In this document: positions 45,301 to 51,975 of the stretch, piece after piece | Numbering within the stretch: the stretch's first letter is position 1 | How the letters are laid out: each line of letters starts with the position of its first letter | From: UBA7803 sp040219935 | GTDB lineage: Bacteria; Pseudomonadota; Gammaproteobacteria; Pseudomonadales; Azotimanducaceae | Length of the DNA: 64,000 nucleotides | NCBI GenBank assembly: GCA_040219935.1 | Contig: JAVJUA010000083.1 | Span: 32,163-96,162, forward strand | Direction of reading: 5' to 3' | Notes under the pieces: generated by a model | Told to the model about the DNA's origin: nothing | Databases searched by the model: none | Seen by the model: only the letters and a program-made list of their open reading frames with translations | Position numbers and translations under genes: made by a program

Positions 45301-45820
45301 CGCTGGGACCCTTCAGGTCGAATGCGTACGATACCCTGGTCGCCAGAAAATCTTTGTCGTTGCCGGTGTGGCGTAGCAGGAACAAACCGACGGAGTCGAG
45401 CAGATCGGGGTTGGTGAGCAGGTTCTGGGCGAAGTATGCCGCCATGCCGCTGCCGGCGAACACCCCGATGTTCCCGTCAAAGCGGGAAGGTGGATGACCG
45501 GCGCGTTCCAGCGCTTCCCAGGCGACCTCGTAGAACTGACGGTGCTGAGGGTCGAGAATGGCCGCTTCCTTCGGGCTGAACCCGAAGAACTCCGGGTCGA
45601 AGTCCTCCATGCCCGGCATCGGCATTCCGGCTCGTACGTAATCCGATCTACTAAGGGTGGCTTTGGAGACGCCTCTGCTGAGGAGTTCCTCGGCAGAGTA
45701 GGCCTGGAGAGATTCAATTCCGCCCGTCAAGTTGCGCCAGAACTGCTCGGGCGTGCTGGCACCAGGCACGCGCAGGGCCATGCCAACGATCGCGACATCA
45801 TTGTCGTTGGTTTGCATCAT
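39338..45820 (-). CDS. Type I modular polyketide synthase, KS-AT-KR-DH-ACP-TE
   Basis: The 2160-residue megasynthase has all domains on one chain. KS (about 5-435) carries Cys180 (TACSTS), His316 (ECHGTAT) and His356 (NVGHLD). AT (about 530-830) has Ser625 in GHSLGE. KR (about 1155-1350) has GGYGGIS and Tyr1322/Asn1326. DH (about 1385-1675) has His1421 and Asp1594. ACP (about 1780-1855) has Ser1815 in GGHSL. TE (about 1883-2150) has Ser1965 in GFSGGG and His2128. The KR precedes the DH, the reverse of canonical modules, and there is no ER. One extension with reduction and dehydration, or iterative use, is expected, with release by the TE. The product is unknown. Confidence 0.92.
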   Translation of the reverse strand: MMQTNDNDVAIVGMALRVPGASTPEQFWRNLTGGIESLQAYSAEELLSRGVSKATLSRSDYVRAGMPMPGMEDFDPEFFGFSPKEAAILDPQHRQFYEVAWEALERAGHPPSRFDGNIGVFAGSGMAAYFAQNLLTNPDLLDSVGLFLLRHTGNDKDFLATRVSYAFDLKGPSVNVQTACSTSLVATHLAVQSLLSGESDMALAGGVTIEIPHRVGYQFKEGEILSPDGHCRTFDHRAKGTVFGSGVGVVVLRRLDDALSDGDHIHAVIKGSAVNNDGASKVGYLAPSISGQAAAVAEALAVAAVDAETIDYVECHGTATPVGDPIEITALSQAFRETTNKTGYCRVGSVKSNVGHLDTAAGVVGLIKAALALEHGTIPPTLHFEAPNPAIPFEGSPFVVAAQAEPWPSTGRPRRAAVNSLGVGGTNAFAVLEQAPTPSAVPHETAPQLLVMSAKNRRALDAYAARLADWLEAHPEQPLTDVAYTLLSGREKFEHSRVLAAADHNEAVALLREPDPRRVFTHRLEVENLRVVFMYPGGGAQYPAMGRGLYEQEPVFRDCMDRGLTLLRDKHGVDLTPVFFAETGNEATELSRPSVQLPLIFLVEYALTRVWRAYGVEPGALIGHSLGENTAACIAGIMSFEDALGLVLLRGQLMDQAPKGAMLSVAMPAADLAPLLGDELDLASSNSPQLSVASGTLDAIARLAERLTAAGIESQRVKIDIAAHSRLLDGALPAFRSYLQSIELHEPSLPMVSNVSGDWLTAEQATDPDYWVRHLRSTVRFSDGVEAILQGQEPVFVEVGPGSTLGSFVRQTRGAPGQRVFSSIRHPEDTNSDVAHFRAVVGRLWAVGAEPDTQRLWPQARRRVPLPTYAFQHATYWIEPGRGSVEQSPDVLSPEKVDDVARWFSEPRWVQRGIADFAGESASWLVFHAGDPLSSELIERMRARGDTVITVQAGDTFAQLDDHSYMIAPEAGGVGYKDLIGALHEAGKLPDHILHTWLYTHTELYRPGSTFFHRNQEYGFYSLMYLAQALGKIGVDDSPMHLVVVTNGAQRVAAESLPYPDKATTLGPVSVIPREYPNISCRLVDLEGPTPSTSGKRRRGAEPAYVQQALSALLEETAASPEPGVFAWRGSVRWQRYLRPINSTSSPPSADRLRNGGTYLLTGGYGGISGVIGEWLAREFDARLILVARTPIPARPDWDDWLASHAQDDSISQAIRRIRDLEALGAQVLPIAADVTVQEQVADAVRLARETFGDINGVFHTAGTLRDSLIQLKGQKDVEEVFSAKVYGTQVLDQVFEDSDLDFMVLFSSTSAFIAPQGQIDYVAANSFINAFADSRSDQRPYPVTAVNWGIWRDVGMARQPAAARQSGPEQPLDVEARHGTEVALIGTTFDAHLVLRESTKHVHLLSGTLSSTHDWMVDEHRLATGEALLPGTGYAELIRAALQEIGVVEPWKLRNLSFLAPLFVPDGAPRQIRIRLEGNAALWQVAVYAQAAHPDGPDRWAQCASARVDTRDVSEPAGFDADSVRQRCTAAHEKAGGSGALRTRQENHLRFGPRWQTLRQVDLGAGEAIAQLALPATQAADLTAHPLHPALLDIATGYAMDLIPGYSDQGGTSLWAPLSYSELVFYRPLVADLQSWVRLADSPAGEHGTAAFDVTIADTAGNVLVQVRQLTLRRVETTLVPSLSSHADRQPAVEGAPRAKPLTPAESVLQHNLTQGIGNDEGVNALRRVLSCPKPPSTVVVSSIEVTKLLAQADAVSRTGDTRGDTRFSRPELDNEYEAPRNETEQALSEIWGRLLGVEGIGIRDNFFDLGGHSLVAVRLFNELAERFDADLPMSVLMQSPTIEALAALIQPCGEHGESTDGTGNPDRASGNQAERFEFIVPMHTGPVGGSTPLFMVAGMFGNVLNLGHLAHLLGESRPFYALQARGLYGDAPPHETFEDMAADYLEEIRRVQPHGPYVLGGFSGGGITAYEIARQLIESGESVSLVIMLDTPLPQRLSLSLPDRLSMFQQSLRTDGLNAVRRRIQQRIAWEREKRRGVTLLPESARSPVPLSFQSQNVGEAFMRAHARYQTRKLNVAVALFRPRLNVRYKLSGGRLLSVDRQPLRQDNFWSPYVENLRVVEVPGNHDSMVLEPNVRVLVAHIRKALEETQITKTERTA

Positions 45821-46236
45821 GAGCAGTAGTGGTTGGGTCGATACTAGTAATGGTACTGATTATTCAAACCGGGGATGTATCCATCCTGTGAGCCTGATCC
45901 CGGCCGGTTGGTATATCGGGTACAGGACAAGGGTAGTTCAGATCGGGTGGTTGGTCCGGGGAGACGATACATAGGGTAGATCATCGAACTGGACCTGGGG
46001 CTTTGGTCGAGCATGCACTGGTGGGGTCAACCGTGGACCAAAGTCAAGTAAGGTGCAGCCTGGGGCATTGGAACCGACTGTCGCCTGGGCCCGGCAGGCT
46101 GAACTGCCACCCAGTCTCAAGCAGCGTGAGTAGTATGATGTGAATTCGTCGGCAGGTTGTGAAAGCCGCCCCGCGATGACGCGCCCCACATTAGAATTCA
46201 TGATCCTTTCACGGGCTCGGCACTAGACTGCACGAA
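45821..46236. promoter_or_regulatory. Divergent intergenic region between the PKS and the diiron oxygenase/adenylation operon
   Basis: These 416 bases separate two divergent transcription units and must hold both promoters. No protein frame with homology is visible. Short AT-rich patches occur near 45841-45867 and 46125-46150, but no confident -35/-10 pair, sigma-54 site or operator could be assigned. A GGACCAAAGTC stretch near 46030 and CTTTGGTC near 46010 form a loose inverted repeat that could be an operator. Confidence 0.4.
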
Positions 46237-47367
46237 ATGGCTATCCGGATCGTTCCTCATTCCTGTGAGTACTCCATGGCGGTAGATGAATTCAATGGTC
46301 GCATGCGGGCCGGGGGGTCACCTTGGGGTTTCTACACAGATGCCGTGCCGGACTGGATCCCCAGGGCGGCAGGTGCGAGGGCGTGGCGGGAGTACCACAT
46401 AGCCGTCGACGACGAGGGTTTCGTTCGGGGCGGCTATGCCTTGAAGCCTCAGGAGTGGCACATCAACGGGACGACACGGCTGGTCACGGACTGGCAGGGA
46501 CCCTTCACGGAAGGTGCAGTCAACGCGCGCTATGCGACGCTGGGATTGCGAATGATTCGAGACATGCTGAAGAAGTACCCATTACTCTACAGCCTCGGGC
46601 ACGGTGGGCACGATACCCCGGTGGTGAAGCTGCTGCAGTCGCTCGGATGGACGCTGCACGAAATGCCGATTTGTCTGAAAGTGCATGATGCGTCCGCGTT
46701 TTTGCGGCGCAATGCGTACCTCCGCAACACTACCGCACGCGCTCGCCTGCTCGATCTACTGGCGCTGACCGGTCTAGGTCCTCTGGCAATCCGGCTGCTG
46801 CAGGCGGCTGTGCGTTGGTGGCATAGACCAGGAGGGGCCTCATGCCAGGCGAGCGTCGTGGCCGAGTTCGGTGCGTGGGCCGACAGTGTCTGGGACAACG
46901 CCCGCTCGCGGTACGCGTGTCTGGCGGCGCGCGATAGCGCCATGCTGAATCGCCTGCTGCCTCAGGAGGGCTGGCCGGGGGGAACCCGGTTGCAAGTCAA
47001 CCGTGGAGGCGAGACGATTGGTTGGGCGGTGGTGCACATCAAGCGTATGTCGAACGATCCGCGCTTCGGGGATCTAAACGTCGGCATGATCTCCGACTGT
47101 TTCGCGACCCCGGAAGACGCGGCTGGAGTGATCCAGGCAGCCGATGACCACCTATCACGCCAGGGCGTCGAAATCGTCGTCTCGAATCAGTCCCACCCGG
47201 ATTGGGTAGCGGGCTTTCGCGCCAGCGGCTACCTGGTACTCGAAGGCCGACGGCTGTTCGCCATTTCGCCCGAGCTCAAGGACGCGCTCGAACCATTCCC
47301 GGAGACCGTACGCGGCCTGCACCTGACCAACATGGACGGTCACGGGCCCCATGGATTCACAGCATGA
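46237..47367 (+). CDS. GNAT-like acyltransferase family protein
   Basis: This 376-residue soluble protein shows two weakly similar halves (about 1-165 and 200-360) reminiscent of tandem GNAT folds: an HIAVDDEGFVRGGYALKPQ strand pair and LLYSLGHGGHDTPVVKLLQSLGW in the first, and LQVNRGGETIGWAVVHIKR with FRASGYLVLEGRRLF in the second. A role in N- or O-acylation, possibly using an aminoacyl- or acyl-carrier protein as donor, is inferred from fold and position. Its stop overlaps the start of the diiron oxygenase gene (ATGA). Confidence 0.6.
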   Translation: MAIRIVPHSCEYSMAVDEFNGRMRAGGSPWGFYTDAVPDWIPRAAGARAWREYHIAVDDEGFVRGGYALKPQEWHINGTTRLVTDWQGPFTEGAVNARYATLGLRMIRDMLKKYPLLYSLGHGGHDTPVVKLLQSLGWTLHEMPICLKVHDASAFLRRNAYLRNTTARARLLDLLALTGLGPLAIRLLQAAVRWWHRPGGASCQASVVAEFGAWADSVWDNARSRYACLAARDSAMLNRLLPQEGWPGGTRLQVNRGGETIGWAVVHIKRMSNDPRFGDLNVGMISDCFATPEDAAGVIQAADDHLSRQGVEIVVSNQSHPDWVAGFRASGYLVLEGRRLFAISPELKDALEPFPETVRGLHLTNMDGHGPHGFTA

Positions 47368-48242
47368 TCAGCGAGGCTCTCATGAAAGGCACAGCAGCGG
47401 AACTGGCACCCAGACTCAGCACGGCCTCCATTCGCACCGCCTGGGATCCGTACTCGGCGTTCGACTGGCCCGACAGCTTACCGGAAGACGCCTGGTACAT
47501 GAGCCCGGAGCTCATCTCCCTGTACGGCACACCGGTGTATGACGAGCTGAACGAGGCTCAACGCCAGCGGCTGAGCTTCACTGAGCTCTGTAACTTCTTC
47601 AGTCTGGTGCTGCAGGGCGAGCGCCCCCTCGTGCAGGGGTTGGTGCATCGCCTTTATCTAAAGCAGACGCGCAAGGAAGTGACAGATTACCTGCATCACT
47701 TTATCGATGAAGAAAACAAGCACATGATCATGTTCGGGATGTTCTGCAACCGCTATCTCGGCAAGGTCTACCCGGAAAAGAAGATCGCCTTCGAGCGCAA
47801 GTACGCCAAGGGCGAGGACGAGGTGGCGTTCTTCTGCAAGGTACTGGTGGTCGAGGAAATCGGCGACTACTACAACCAGTTCATGATGCAGGACGATCGC
47901 ATTCACCCCCTGGCGCGACAGCTCAACCTGGTGCATCACGGCGACGAGACTCGACATCTGGCCTTCGGCCGGCGACTGATCGGCGAGTTGTTCGAGGAGC
48001 ATTCGCCGAAGTGGTCCGCCGAGACGCTCGCCGGGTTCCGCGGGTGGTTGGTGGACTACCTGCGCAGCTCGTGGAACGACTACTACAATCCGGCGATGTA
48101 CAAGGACGCGGGATTGAACGACGGCTACGAGCTTCGTCAGCTAGCGATGGAGAACTGTCGCGATCTTCGCAAGGCAGCTTCCGAGAAGCTGGTTGGGCTT
48201 TTCGTGAAGACCGGTGTCCTCGAAGAAGCCCCGGAGCTCTGA
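47364..48242 (+). CDS. AurF-like diiron oxygenase
   Basis: The 292-residue all-helical protein carries a ferritin-like diiron site: Glu86 (QGERPL), Glu117-x2-His120 (DEENKH), Glu164 or Glu165 (VVEEIGD), and Glu195-x2-His198 (HGDETRHLAF). This matches the p-aminobenzoate N-oxygenase (AurF/CmlI) family, which oxidises amines to nitro groups or hydroxylates carrier-bound substrates. A carrier protein gene follows after 4 bases, so the substrate is probably a carrier-tethered amino acid. A second possible start is ATG at 47382. The gene overlaps its upstream neighbour by 4 bases. Confidence 0.85.
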   Translation: MISEALMKGTAAELAPRLSTASIRTAWDPYSAFDWPDSLPEDAWYMSPELISLYGTPVYDELNEAQRQRLSFTELCNFFSLVLQGERPLVQGLVHRLYLKQTRKEVTDYLHHFIDEENKHMIMFGMFCNRYLGKVYPEKKIAFERKYAKGEDEVAFFCKVLVVEEIGDYYNQFMMQDDRIHPLARQLNLVHHGDETRHLAFGRRLIGELFEEHSPKWSAETLAGFRGWLVDYLRSSWNDYYNPAMYKDAGLNDGYELRQLAMENCRDLRKAASEKLVGLFVKTGVLEEAPEL

Positions 48243-48246
48243 GCCG

Positions 48247-48510
48247 GTGGGTGAGGCTGACATCAAGCACAAGCTGCGCACCTGGATCGTCGACCGGTCC
48301 AAACAGCCGGATGCCAAAGACATCCTCACGGACGAAACGCCCATCATCGACTCGGGGCTGCTGTCTTCTCTGGATATCGCCGAATTCGTGCTCTACATAG
48401 AAAGCCTGCTCGGCCAAGAGATCGACATCGATGACCTCGAGCCGGAGGCGTTCACCAGCACGAACACGATGTACGAGACGTTCTTCGCACAGGGCTCAGG
48501 CTCGTTATGA
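48247..48510 (+). CDS. Acyl/peptidyl carrier protein
   Basis: This 87-residue protein is read from a GTG at 48247, four bases after the oxygenase stop. The phosphopantetheine site is Ser41 in IDSGLLSSLDIAEFVL. Helix II and III features (YIESLLGQEIDIDDLEPEAF) are typical of stand-alone D-alanyl or aminoacyl carriers paired with DltA-like ligases. Its stop overlaps the start of the adenylation enzyme (ATGA), so the pair is translationally coupled. It should be charged by that enzyme and primed by an Sfp-type PPTase. Confidence 0.87.
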   Translation: MGEADIKHKLRTWIVDRSKQPDAKDILTDETPIIDSGLLSSLDIAEFVLYIESLLGQEIDIDDLEPEAFTSTNTMYETFFAQGSGSL

Positions 48511-50117
48511 ATGCGCCTGCGGTCCAGTCCCGCACGGTGGCCGGCGGATTTCTGGCGTCTGCGCAGCGATATCCGGACCGGCCGGCGCTCGCGATTCGTG
48601 ACGACAGCCTGAGCTACGCCGAGCTTCGCGAGCGGGCGGCAGCCATAGCCGCAACCCTGCAGCGGCACGATACGGCCGATGGCCCGGCCCTGACTGGCAT
48701 CTACGGGCATCGCAGCTTCGTGGCGTTCTCCGGAGTGCTGGGCGCCCTGCTGCGTGGTCATGGCTACGTTCCACTGAATCCGGTGTTCCCCTCCGACCGT
48801 AACGCCGCGATGGCAACACGGGCCGAGTTGCGTTGCATCGTGGCAGAAGCGCAGTCGCTGGCACGCTTCGAGGAGGTGCTCGAGGACATTCCCGGCCCTC
48901 TGATCGTCCTGGTGCCGGATGCAGACGATATCTCGGCGTTAGCGGACGCATTCCCGCGGCACCGCTTCCTGGCCCGGCCCGATCTGGTATCGGCGTCTAG
49001 CTGGCACCCGGGCGAGGCCGACCCGGACGGTATCGCCTATCTGCTCTTCACGTCCGGCAGCACCGGTCAGCCGAAAGGGGTCATGGTGGCTCACCGCAAT
49101 GTCACCAGCTTCGTCGATTGCATGGCTGACCGATACGGCGTCACAGAGCACGACCGGTTCTCGCAAACGTTCGACCTGACCTTCGATCTCAGTGCGTTCG
49201 ACATGTTCGTGGCATGGGAGCGGGGCGCCTGTGTGTGCTGCCCGACCGCACAGGAGAAGCTCTTTCCGTCGAAGTACATCGACGCGCATCAGATCACCAT
49301 CTGGTTCAGCGTGCCGTCGACCGCGGTCATGATGAGCAAGATGCGCATGCTCAAACCCGGGAAGTACCCGTCCATTCGCTACAGCCTGTTCTGCGGCGAG
49401 GCGCTGCCAGTCGAGGTGGCCCATGCCTTTCAGCAGGCGGCGCCGGAGTCGCGGCTCGAGAACCTGTATGGCCCGACGGAGCTGACCATCGCCTGCACGC
49501 TGTACGAGTTCGATGCCACCCGGACTCCGCAGCAGGCCCTGCATGGCGTGGTGCCGATCGGCGAGCCGTATCCGGATATGCGCGCACTGATCGTGGACGA
49601 AGCGCTCCGGCCCGTGGCAGACGGGGAGGCGGGCGAGCTGATCATGACGGGGCCACAGCTCACTCTTGGGTACTGGAAAGACGAGGAGAAGACCCGGGCG
49701 GCATTCACCGTACCTCCGGACGAGACCGACGTGTTTTATCGGACCGGCGACCGTGTGCTGCGCCGGGCTCCGGGCGAGCCATTGCTCTACCTGGGTCGCG
49801 TCGACAATCAGATCAAGGTTCAGGGGTATCGGGTGGAGCTCGGCGAGATCGAAGCCGTGATTCGCGAGGAAGCAGACACGGAGGTGGCCGTTGCCTTGGG
49901 GTTCCCGGTCGGCAGCAACGGCGTGGAAGGCATCGTCGGGTTCATCAGCAAGGCGGACGCGGACCTGGAAGCGCTCCGGCAAGCCGTACGCGGGCGTCTT
50001 CCCGCGTACATGCAGCCCAGTGAAATTCGGCACATCCCGGAGTTTCCGCTCAATGCCAACGGCAAGGTGGACCGGCCCGCGCTGCTGCGCGGCCTGCAGG
50101 CGGACGCGGCCAGCTAG
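48507..50117 (+). CDS. Amino-acid adenylation enzyme (DltA/NRPS A-domain type, stand-alone)
   Basis: The 536-residue enzyme activates a carboxylic acid with ATP and loads it on a carrier protein. Core motifs are FTSGSTGQPKG (A3, 181-191), FDLS (A4, 226-229), YGPTE (A5, 321-325), YRTGD (A7), QGYRVELGEIE (A8), and NANGKVDR with the A10 lysine. The aspartate in FDLS is the residue that holds the alpha-amino group in amino-acid-activating domains, so the substrate is probably an amino acid. Similarity to D-alanine:carrier ligases is clear. No condensation domain is attached. The partner is the carrier protein at 48247. Confidence 0.9.
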   Translation: MNAPAVQSRTVAGGFLASAQRYPDRPALAIRDDSLSYAELRERAAAIAATLQRHDTADGPALTGIYGHRSFVAFSGVLGALLRGHGYVPLNPVFPSDRNAAMATRAELRCIVAEAQSLARFEEVLEDIPGPLIVLVPDADDISALADAFPRHRFLARPDLVSASSWHPGEADPDGIAYLLFTSGSTGQPKGVMVAHRNVTSFVDCMADRYGVTEHDRFSQTFDLTFDLSAFDMFVAWERGACVCCPTAQEKLFPSKYIDAHQITIWFSVPSTAVMMSKMRMLKPGKYPSIRYSLFCGEALPVEVAHAFQQAAPESRLENLYGPTELTIACTLYEFDATRTPQQALHGVVPIGEPYPDMRALIVDEALRPVADGEAGELIMTGPQLTLGYWKDEEKTRAAFTVPPDETDVFYRTGDRVLRRAPGEPLLYLGRVDNQIKVQGYRVELGEIEAVIREEADTEVAVALGFPVGSNGVEGIVGFISKADADLEALRQAVRGRLPAYMQPSEIRHIPEFPLNANGKVDRPALLRGLQADAAS

Positions 50118-50217
50118 CGTTCCGCATTCACTCACAAACCCATCACGGGACGTCCCGTTCCAAGCGGTAGAATTCGCCTCTCCCCCGCCAATGCGCGGGC
50201 GCAATCGGTAGCAGCGG

Positions 50218-51492
50218 ATGCCAACTCGAATCGCCTACTTCGTGAACCAATATCCCGCGGTGAGCCACACCTTCATCCGCAGGGAGATTCACGGGCTGGA
50301 GGCGCGGCGTTTCGAAGTGCTGCGCGTGGCGCTGTACGGCTGGGACTCCGACCTTGTCGACGATCTGGACATCGCCGAGCGCGCCTTGACACGGTATGTG
50401 TTGCGAGGCGGTCTTGTAGCGCTCACCGCGGCAGCGATGTTGATGCTGCTGAAGCGACCGGGCAGATTCATTTCCGCTCTGAAGCTGGCATACGCCATGA
50501 GTCGTAAGGGTGGCAAGCCACTGGCGTATCATCTGGCCTACCTGGCGGAGGCCTGTCGCATGCTGCCGTGGCTCGAGGCCCACGGCGCCGAGCACGTGCA
50601 CGCGCACTTCGGCACGAACTCCACAGAGGTGGTCATGCTCGCCAATGCGCTCGGTGGGCCGGCATACAGCTTCACCGTGCACGGTCCCGACGAGTTCGAT
50701 CAGCCCGAGCCGCTCGGCATCGGCGAGAAGGTCGAGCGGTCGGCCTTCACGGTGGCGATCACCTCCTACGCCCGCGCACAGCTCTACCGGTGGGTCGACT
50801 ACCGCGCGTGGCACAAGGTGAAGGTAGTGCACTGCGGGCTGGAGGACGAGTTCTACGAGACGGAGGCGGTCCCGGTACCCGATACACACCGTCTGGTCTG
50901 CATCGGAAGGCTGTCGGAGCAGAAGGGGCAGCTTCTTCTCGTTCGCGCCGTCAAGGCGCTGGTTGATTGCGGCTACGACCCGCAAGTCGTACTCGTAGGG
51001 GCCGGGCCCATGCGGGACCAGATCGAAAGCCTCGTCGCCAGGCTAGGTCTTGAAGGCCACATGAACTTGACCGGTGCCGTTGCGATGAAGGACCTGAAGC
51101 GGCTGATTCAGGAGGCGCGGGCGCTGGTTCTGCCAAGCTTCGCGGAAGGTCTGCCTATGGTGATCATGGAGGCAATGGGCTTGAGACGCCCCGTGCTCGC
51201 CACCTATGTCGCCGGCATTCCGGAACTGGTGATTCCTGGCGAGAACGGCTGGCTGGTTCCGGCCGGGTCGGTCGATTCGCTCATTGATGGTATAAAGCAA
51301 GTGCTCAATACCCCGGCCGAGCGGCTGCAGGCTATGGGTGAGGCTGCATTTCAGCGCGTCCGCGAGCGCCACTCGCTCATCACGCAGGCCGAGTCGCTCG
51401 CCGCTCTCATCGAGGAATCGTTGCACTCACGGTCCTCAACGGCGAACGGCGAACGGCGGGCGGCGCCGGAGCCACCCCTGGGACAATCGTGA
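50218..51492 (+). CDS. Glycosyltransferase family 4
   Basis: This 424-residue GT-B fold enzyme begins MPTRIAYFVNQYPAVSHTFIRREI, typical of exopolysaccharide GT4 enzymes of the colanic-acid WcaL/EpsF kind. The N-terminal acceptor domain covers about 1-190 (HVHAHFGTNS, YSFTVHGPDEFD). The C-terminal donor domain has CIGRLSEQKGQLLLVRAV, VGAGPMRDQIE and the EX7E motif in LPSFAEGLPMVIMEAMG. It lies 100 bases after the adenylation gene and may be in the same transcript. Its sugar donor is not predictable. Confidence 0.92.
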   Translation: MPTRIAYFVNQYPAVSHTFIRREIHGLEARRFEVLRVALYGWDSDLVDDLDIAERALTRYVLRGGLVALTAAAMLMLLKRPGRFISALKLAYAMSRKGGKPLAYHLAYLAEACRMLPWLEAHGAEHVHAHFGTNSTEVVMLANALGGPAYSFTVHGPDEFDQPEPLGIGEKVERSAFTVAITSYARAQLYRWVDYRAWHKVKVVHCGLEDEFYETEAVPVPDTHRLVCIGRLSEQKGQLLLVRAVKALVDCGYDPQVVLVGAGPMRDQIESLVARLGLEGHMNLTGAVAMKDLKRLIQEARALVLPSFAEGLPMVIMEAMGLRRPVLATYVAGIPELVIPGENGWLVPAGSVDSLIDGIKQVLNTPAERLQAMGEAAFQRVRERHSLITQAESLAALIEESLHSRSSTANGERRAAPEPPLGQS

Positions 51493-51975
51493 TTTCTGGC
51501 GGCGCGGGCTTCGTCGGCGCCAACCGAGTCGAAGCGCGCAGGGCTAGAGGCAGGGATGACACTAACCATCATGCGTGCCAGTGTGAAGTCTGTTCGTGAA
51601 AGCAGATAACCCAGAACGCGTAGCGTACCCGGACGTCCACTTGAACGAGGCCTTCATGAGGACCACTATCAAATTATTGTTGATGCTCAATTTCAGTATC
51701 AACGTTGTGCGACCGATAGAGTACGTCCATGCCGATGACACCGGCACTCTTCTGTTGTGCGATCAAAAGGGCTGAACGTTGAAGTGATTCGCGCAATTCG
51801 CGGCGAGGTCGGAAGTCGGTTACATGCAACTGTGCAAAGACGCGTGCACTAGGTTATCTGCCACATCGTACAGTAGGCGCCAGTGGAGCGTATGGCTGTT
51901 GAACGCGACGTGCATTGGTGCTCGGGGATCGCTATCTGCTCGTTCTGATACGGAGCGTCTCTTAGGAAGGATGCA
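51493..51975. other. Low-coding-potential intergenic stretch
   Basis: No recognisable gene is present in these 483 bases. The first 60 bases remain GC-rich, and then composition becomes visibly more AT-rich, continuing into the next genes. A short plus-strand frame of about 57 codons (GTG near 51597 to TGA near 51775, containing IKLLLMLNFSINVV) shows no known similarity. The stretch marks the junction between the GC-rich biosynthetic block and the AT-richer accessory block and probably holds the promoter of the SGNH hydrolase gene. Confidence 0.45.

Noticed and set aside
39338..45820. PUFA synthase or enediyne PKS
   Set aside because: There are no tandem ACP repeats and no C-terminal PPTase domain. 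A single ACP and a TE are present.
45841..45867. Promoter for the PKS with TTGAAT and TAGTAT on the minus strand
   Set aside because: The spacer is 15 bases and the predicted transcript would start within about 15 bases of the ATG, so support is too weak.
46215..46236. Sigma-54 promoter (GGCAC...TGC) just before the GNAT gene
   Set aside because: The spacing between the GG and GC elements is one base short of consensus and the site abuts the start codon, leaving no leader.
51597..51775. Small plus-strand gene of about 57 codons
   Set aside because: There is no recognisable family, the ribosome binding site is poor, and the region looks non-coding.
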